The notes beneath the pieces were generated by a model that saw nothing but the letters and a program-made list of their open reading frames with translations, ran no database searches and was not told the origin of the DNA. DNA of 14,449 bases from CAMDMI01 sp044379485 (lineage in GTDB: Bacteria; Bacteroidota; Bacteroidia; Cytophagales; Flexibacteraceae). A program made the translations under genes and the position numbers. Positions 12,501 to 14,449 of this stretch are shown piece by piece. Each line of letters begins with the position of its first letter. Position 1 is the first letter of the stretch. The stretch spans positions 1 to 14,449 of the forward strand of contig JBIPOE010000087.1 of NCBI GenBank assembly GCA_044379485.1, given 5' to 3'.

Positions 12501-14449
12501 CTGGACAATATACGGTTACCCCATCACTTCCAAGTTGTCCTGGACCTCCATTTTCCATCAATATTATTGTAAGGCCTAGTCCAATTGCAGATCTCGGAAA
12601 GGATACTAGTTTTTGTCCTGGCATAGGAATAGTTCTTGACCCAACCCCAAATGGAGGAGAAGACGTTTTCTATCAATGGAGTAACCTCCTGGCCGACAGC
12701 TCAATATTGGTTACACAGCCAGGCACCTATAGAGTTACAGCAACTTTGGGCCTTTGTTCAACCAAAGACACTATCATTATTACAACAGCACCTGTTCCTG
12801 CAGCAGTTGCATTTACGGGAATAACTGAATATTGCCCTGGGCAAAATGTTAGTTTTGGTGTAAATCCTGTTTCGGGTGTAAATTATACATGGTCTGGCCC
12901 TAATTCGTTTTCTTTTAATGGATCTGATATTGTTATTAATTCAGTTCAAGGAAATCAAGGAGGTGATTATGTGGTTACCCCATTTTTAAATGGTTGTCCA
13001 GGATCTAAAGATTCAGTTCTGCTTGATTTGAAATCAGCGCCGGTTCTGACTTTAGAGGATGAAGCAAATGTTTGTAATGGGAATTCAATTACCTTGGATC
13101 CGATCGTCAATGGAAATGGTTTAACCTACCTTTGGAGTAATAATTCCACGGATAGCTCGATAATTGCAAGTACAATTGGAATATATAAAGTAACAGTATC
13201 AAATGGTGTTTGTAGTTCTATAGATTCCATTGAAATAAAATCAGGAATATCGCCCGCACAACCAGTATTAAATGGTTTATTGACGTATTGCTCAGGTCAA
13301 AATGCAAGTTTTGGGGTAGATTCGGTTGCTGGAGTCTCTTATTCGTGGTCTGGTCCAAATGGATTCACATCCCAGAATTCCTCAATAAATATAACAAATA
13401 TAGCTACAAGTCAGGCTGGAGCTTATATAGTTATTCCAAACTTAAATGGATGTTTAGGGCAATCTGCTTCAGCCACGATTGTTGTTACAGCCAGTCCTGT
13501 AATTGAGCTTGGACCAAATGATACAATTTGTGGTGGTGGTAATGTGGTACTTGATCCAATAGGTTCTAGTCAAGGCTTAACTTTCTTATGGAGCAATAGT
13601 TTGACTGATACAAGCATCACAGTTTCAAGTTCGGGAAAATATTTTGTAACTGTTTCCGAAAATGGCTGCTCAAGCCTGGATTCAATTAATCTGGAATTTG
13701 GAAGTCAGCCAGGCACATTGGTAATAAGTGGACAAAACAATGTTTGTGAAGGTCAGGATCTTATTTTAAAAGTTCAACAACAAGCAGGGGTTTTCGTTTC
13801 CTGGCTATTACCTGGTGGTGATGTATTAGATGGTGATTCTATTATATTAGGAAACATTCAGTTAAATCAATCAGGGGATTATATCGCTTCTACAAGCCAA
13901 AATGCCTGCCCTGGAACAGGTGACACAATATCGATATCTATTAACCCAAGTCCGCAAATTGAACTTGGTGCAGATGCAAGTATTTGTAATGGCAATTCTT
14001 TTTCATTAGATCCAGCCCCACATGGTGAAGGATTTACCTATCTCTGGAGCAACAACTCAACAGATAGTTCTATTGTAGTAAGCGTTCCTGGAAAATATAA
14101 AGTAATAGTGTCCAACGGCTCTGGATGTTCATCAACCGATTCTATTAATGTTTCCTTAGGTACTGCACCAGCTACACCTGTAATCACTGGAATTTCAGGA
14201 TATTGTTCTGGAAATACGGCTTCCTTTGGTGTTGCAGAATCAACTAACGTAACCTTTTCCTGGACTGGTCCAAATGGTTTTACATTTACAGGGGCCAATG
14301 TTTCAATTTCTAATATTTCGGTATCAAATGCGGGACAATACATAGTTACTCCATCGCTTGGCGGTTGTATTGGTACTTCTGATACACTTACAATTTCGGT
14401 GGGAACCAGTCCTGTAATTGAGCTTGGACCAAATGATACAATTTGTGGT
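9578..14449 (+). CDS. Giant secreted Ig-like repeat protein with IgGFc-binding-like N-terminus (3' end outside window)
   Basis: The frame is open from 9578 to the last base, 1624 codons with no stop, so the gene is partial. ATGs at 9578, 9581 and 9608 are possible starts. The last gives a classic Sec signal, MNSRNWIQFAVIFFLFFSFG then NSSKA-Q with cleavage likely near 9685. About 10037-10745 encodes a domain resembling the bacterial IgGFc-binding N-terminal family (GKRFYTPFQTHW, DIIATDDTTEVTVTP, AGDQLIPVDFLGKNYV, VCVWHISG, IGGAIIPSL). Three Ig-like domains follow (about 11027-11670), then the tandem array from 11675. This layout is typical of cell-surface or secreted adhesins of Bacteroidota exported by the type IX system. 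The sorting domain would lie beyond the window. Binding partner unknown. Confidence 0.9.
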   Translation, partial: MMNKFYLSTQMNSRNWIQFAVIFFLFFSFGNSSKAQLDTEFWFAPPELTQSTNEGAPRDRPIQLVVSTLEKAAVVTILQPADLTFAPIVLNMPANTTQIVNLTPFIDRMESKPHNTVLKTGLYIKSTNSISVYYEIKSVNNTDIFALKGLNALGKRFYTPFQTHWDNSLGNSPNFPPPANTLYNPTTFASFDIIATDDTTEVTVTPTKDLVGHPAGIPFSFMLNRGQVYSCRAASRFGPDHPAGSKIVSNKDVAVTIKDDMLRFNSDQISPSPQGADLAGDQLIPVDFLGKNYVLVKGGLANNADRCYILATEDNTIVRVDGNPIPLDTLNEGEQYELRMLNQSYFLTSNKNVCVWHISGIADQIGGAIIPSLNCTGTNRIGFTRTNAAQFIVNVITKSTAINNFTLNGDPSLVPGSAFQTILGSNGWMFARITFSTSQIPAGTTLLLQNSGDELFHVGVTNYASGVGSNYGYFSNFSRLNLGSVKNVCQGDTALIDAGPAKTLYQWNTGESTRIIRPLQPGKYWVNTLSGTQCPKTDTVIVNYYNPTFSLGPDDTICIGGSRRIIPDGVFTYKWQDGTTSPTYLATQAGKYYADVKDFQGCPASDTILIAESPRPALPVASLGDTVCKGGLVNLSMAVVPNAKYAWADPDSNIISGRTIVVNTLDQKAGAYKAFVKIAGCESFFDTAFVGVVDGPPVNLGKDTVLCNPGGGLTLDAGNHLPGNTYLWSNSSTDSTLQVSVTGSYFVEVTSSFGCVSNDTIGVIFQNLPNQAVFNGPNTFCANQTASFGVDQEPNFVYEWTGPNGFTFTGNTVNLSNVQTSATGSYTVTPKLNGCAGTATSRTITINNSPIINLGKDSSSCTTFSLNLDPTEFGNGLTYLWSNSTTDSSLSVSQAGTYSVAVSNGTCLSRDTITLTFGAGPSEVNFTGIRNYCANENASFGVVPVSGETYAWSGPNGFSLNGSTINLSEIQIAQAGQYTVTPSLPSCPGPPFSINIIVRPSPIADLGKDTSFCPGIGIVLDPTPNGGEDVFYQWSNLLADSSILVTQPGTYRVTATLGLCSTKDTIIITTAPVPAAVAFTGITEYCPGQNVSFGVNPVSGVNYTWSGPNSFSFNGSDIVINSVQGNQGGDYVVTPFLNGCPGSKDSVLLDLKSAPVLTLEDEANVCNGNSITLDPIVNGNGLTYLWSNNSTDSSIIASTIGIYKVTVSNGVCSSIDSIEIKSGISPAQPVLNGLLTYCSGQNASFGVDSVAGVSYSWSGPNGFTSQNSSINITNIATSQAGAYIVIPNLNGCLGQSASATIVVTASPVIELGPNDTICGGGNVVLDPIGSSQGLTFLWSNSLTDTSITVSSSGKYFVTVSENGCSSLDSINLEFGSQPGTLVISGQNNVCEGQDLILKVQQQAGVFVSWLLPGGDVLDGDSIILGNIQLNQSGDYIASTSQNACPGTGDTISISINPSPQIELGADASICNGNSFSLDPAPHGEGFTYLWSNNSTDSSIVVSVPGKYKVIVSNGSGCSSTDSINVSLGTAPATPVITGISGYCSGNTASFGVAESTNVTFSWTGPNGFTFTGANVSISNISVSNAGQYIVTPSLGGCIGTSDTLTISVGTSPVIELGPNDTICG
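13491..13534 (+). repeat. 44-bp exact repeat at a unit border, first copy
   Basis: These 44 bases are identical to 14406-14449, exactly 915 bp (two repeat units) downstream, and the match is cut only by the window end. Other unit borders differ from each other at many positions. This points to recent duplication or gene conversion with a two-unit period. Confidence 0.85.
14406..14449 (+). repeat. 44-bp exact repeat at a unit border, second copy
   Basis: Identical to 13491-13534. It encodes SPVIELGPNDTICG, the start of the seventh unit of the array. The identity may continue beyond the window. Confidence 0.85.

Larger units (their letters stand above)
11675..14449 (+). repeat. Tandem array of 152-154-residue double Ig-like units in the giant secreted protein
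   Basis: Units start at 11675, 12137, 12593, 13052, 13508, 13964 and 14423 (spacings 462, 456, 459, 456, 456, 459 bp), giving six complete units and the start of a seventh. Each unit has two domains. Domain 1 follows LGxDTxxC, then LDP, GLTYLWSNxSTDSS, VSxxGxYxVxVSNGxC, SxDTI. Domain 2 follows YCxxxxASFGV, YxWSGPNGF, GxYxVTPxLNGCPG and resembles the CHU_C-associated Ig-like domains of Bacteroidota. Most units carry four cysteines at matching places, consistent with one disulfide per domain in the exported protein. Domain 2 of the unit starting at 13508 departs from this consensus. Confidence 0.9.

Noticed and set aside
14038..14343. Minus-strand 101-codon open frame, and others within 10993-11568
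   Set aside because: They lie antisense to the continuous 1624-codon secreted-protein frame, which has clear domains, and they show no recognisable protein features.

Overview
The window comes from a bacterium of the phylum Bacteroidota. Three things point there: TAnnTTTG-type promoter boxes, ribosomal protein S16 with a long Ala/Val/Glu-rich tail, and a giant secreted Ig-like repeat protein typical of gliding or adhesive members of the phylum. The genus cannot be read from the sequence; a Saprospiria/Cytophagia-like lineage is only a guess.

Layout, left to right. (1) 79-2773, minus strand: a type I restriction-modification pair, hsdM then hsdS overlapping by 17 nt, with its own promoter. 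HsdS lacks its second conserved region, and no hsdR lies in the window. (2) 2938-3754: a dense block of REP-like repeats with 3-nt-loop hairpins. A 70-bp degenerate copy of the 3' end of the nearby patatin gene is embedded in it. (3) 3769-4319, minus: a DUF4160/DUF2442 gene pair, a toxin-antitoxin-like arrangement. (4) 4541-6035, minus: a two-gene operon of an unrecognised ~150-aa protein followed 4 nt later by a patatin-like phospholipase. (5) 6144-6750: a second block of the same repeats in the same orientation. (6) 6823-9141, minus: the conserved housekeeping operon rpsP-rimM-trmD-rplS, ended by a hairpin terminator at 6774-6800. (7) 9578 to the window end, plus: the first ~1620 codons of a giant secreted protein with a signal peptide, an IgGFc-binding-like N-terminal region and a tandem array of 152-154-residue double Ig-like units. 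It has a near-perfect Bacteroidota promoter.

The genes between the repeat blocks (patatin operon, DUF4160/DUF2442), with the adjacent hsdMS, look like an accessory, possibly anti-phage, island placed downstream of the ribosomal operon. The same-orientation repeats and the patatin remnant show that it has been rearranged. The unknown protein plus patatin pair is the best candidate for an undescribed system. Its role in defence is inferred from context only.
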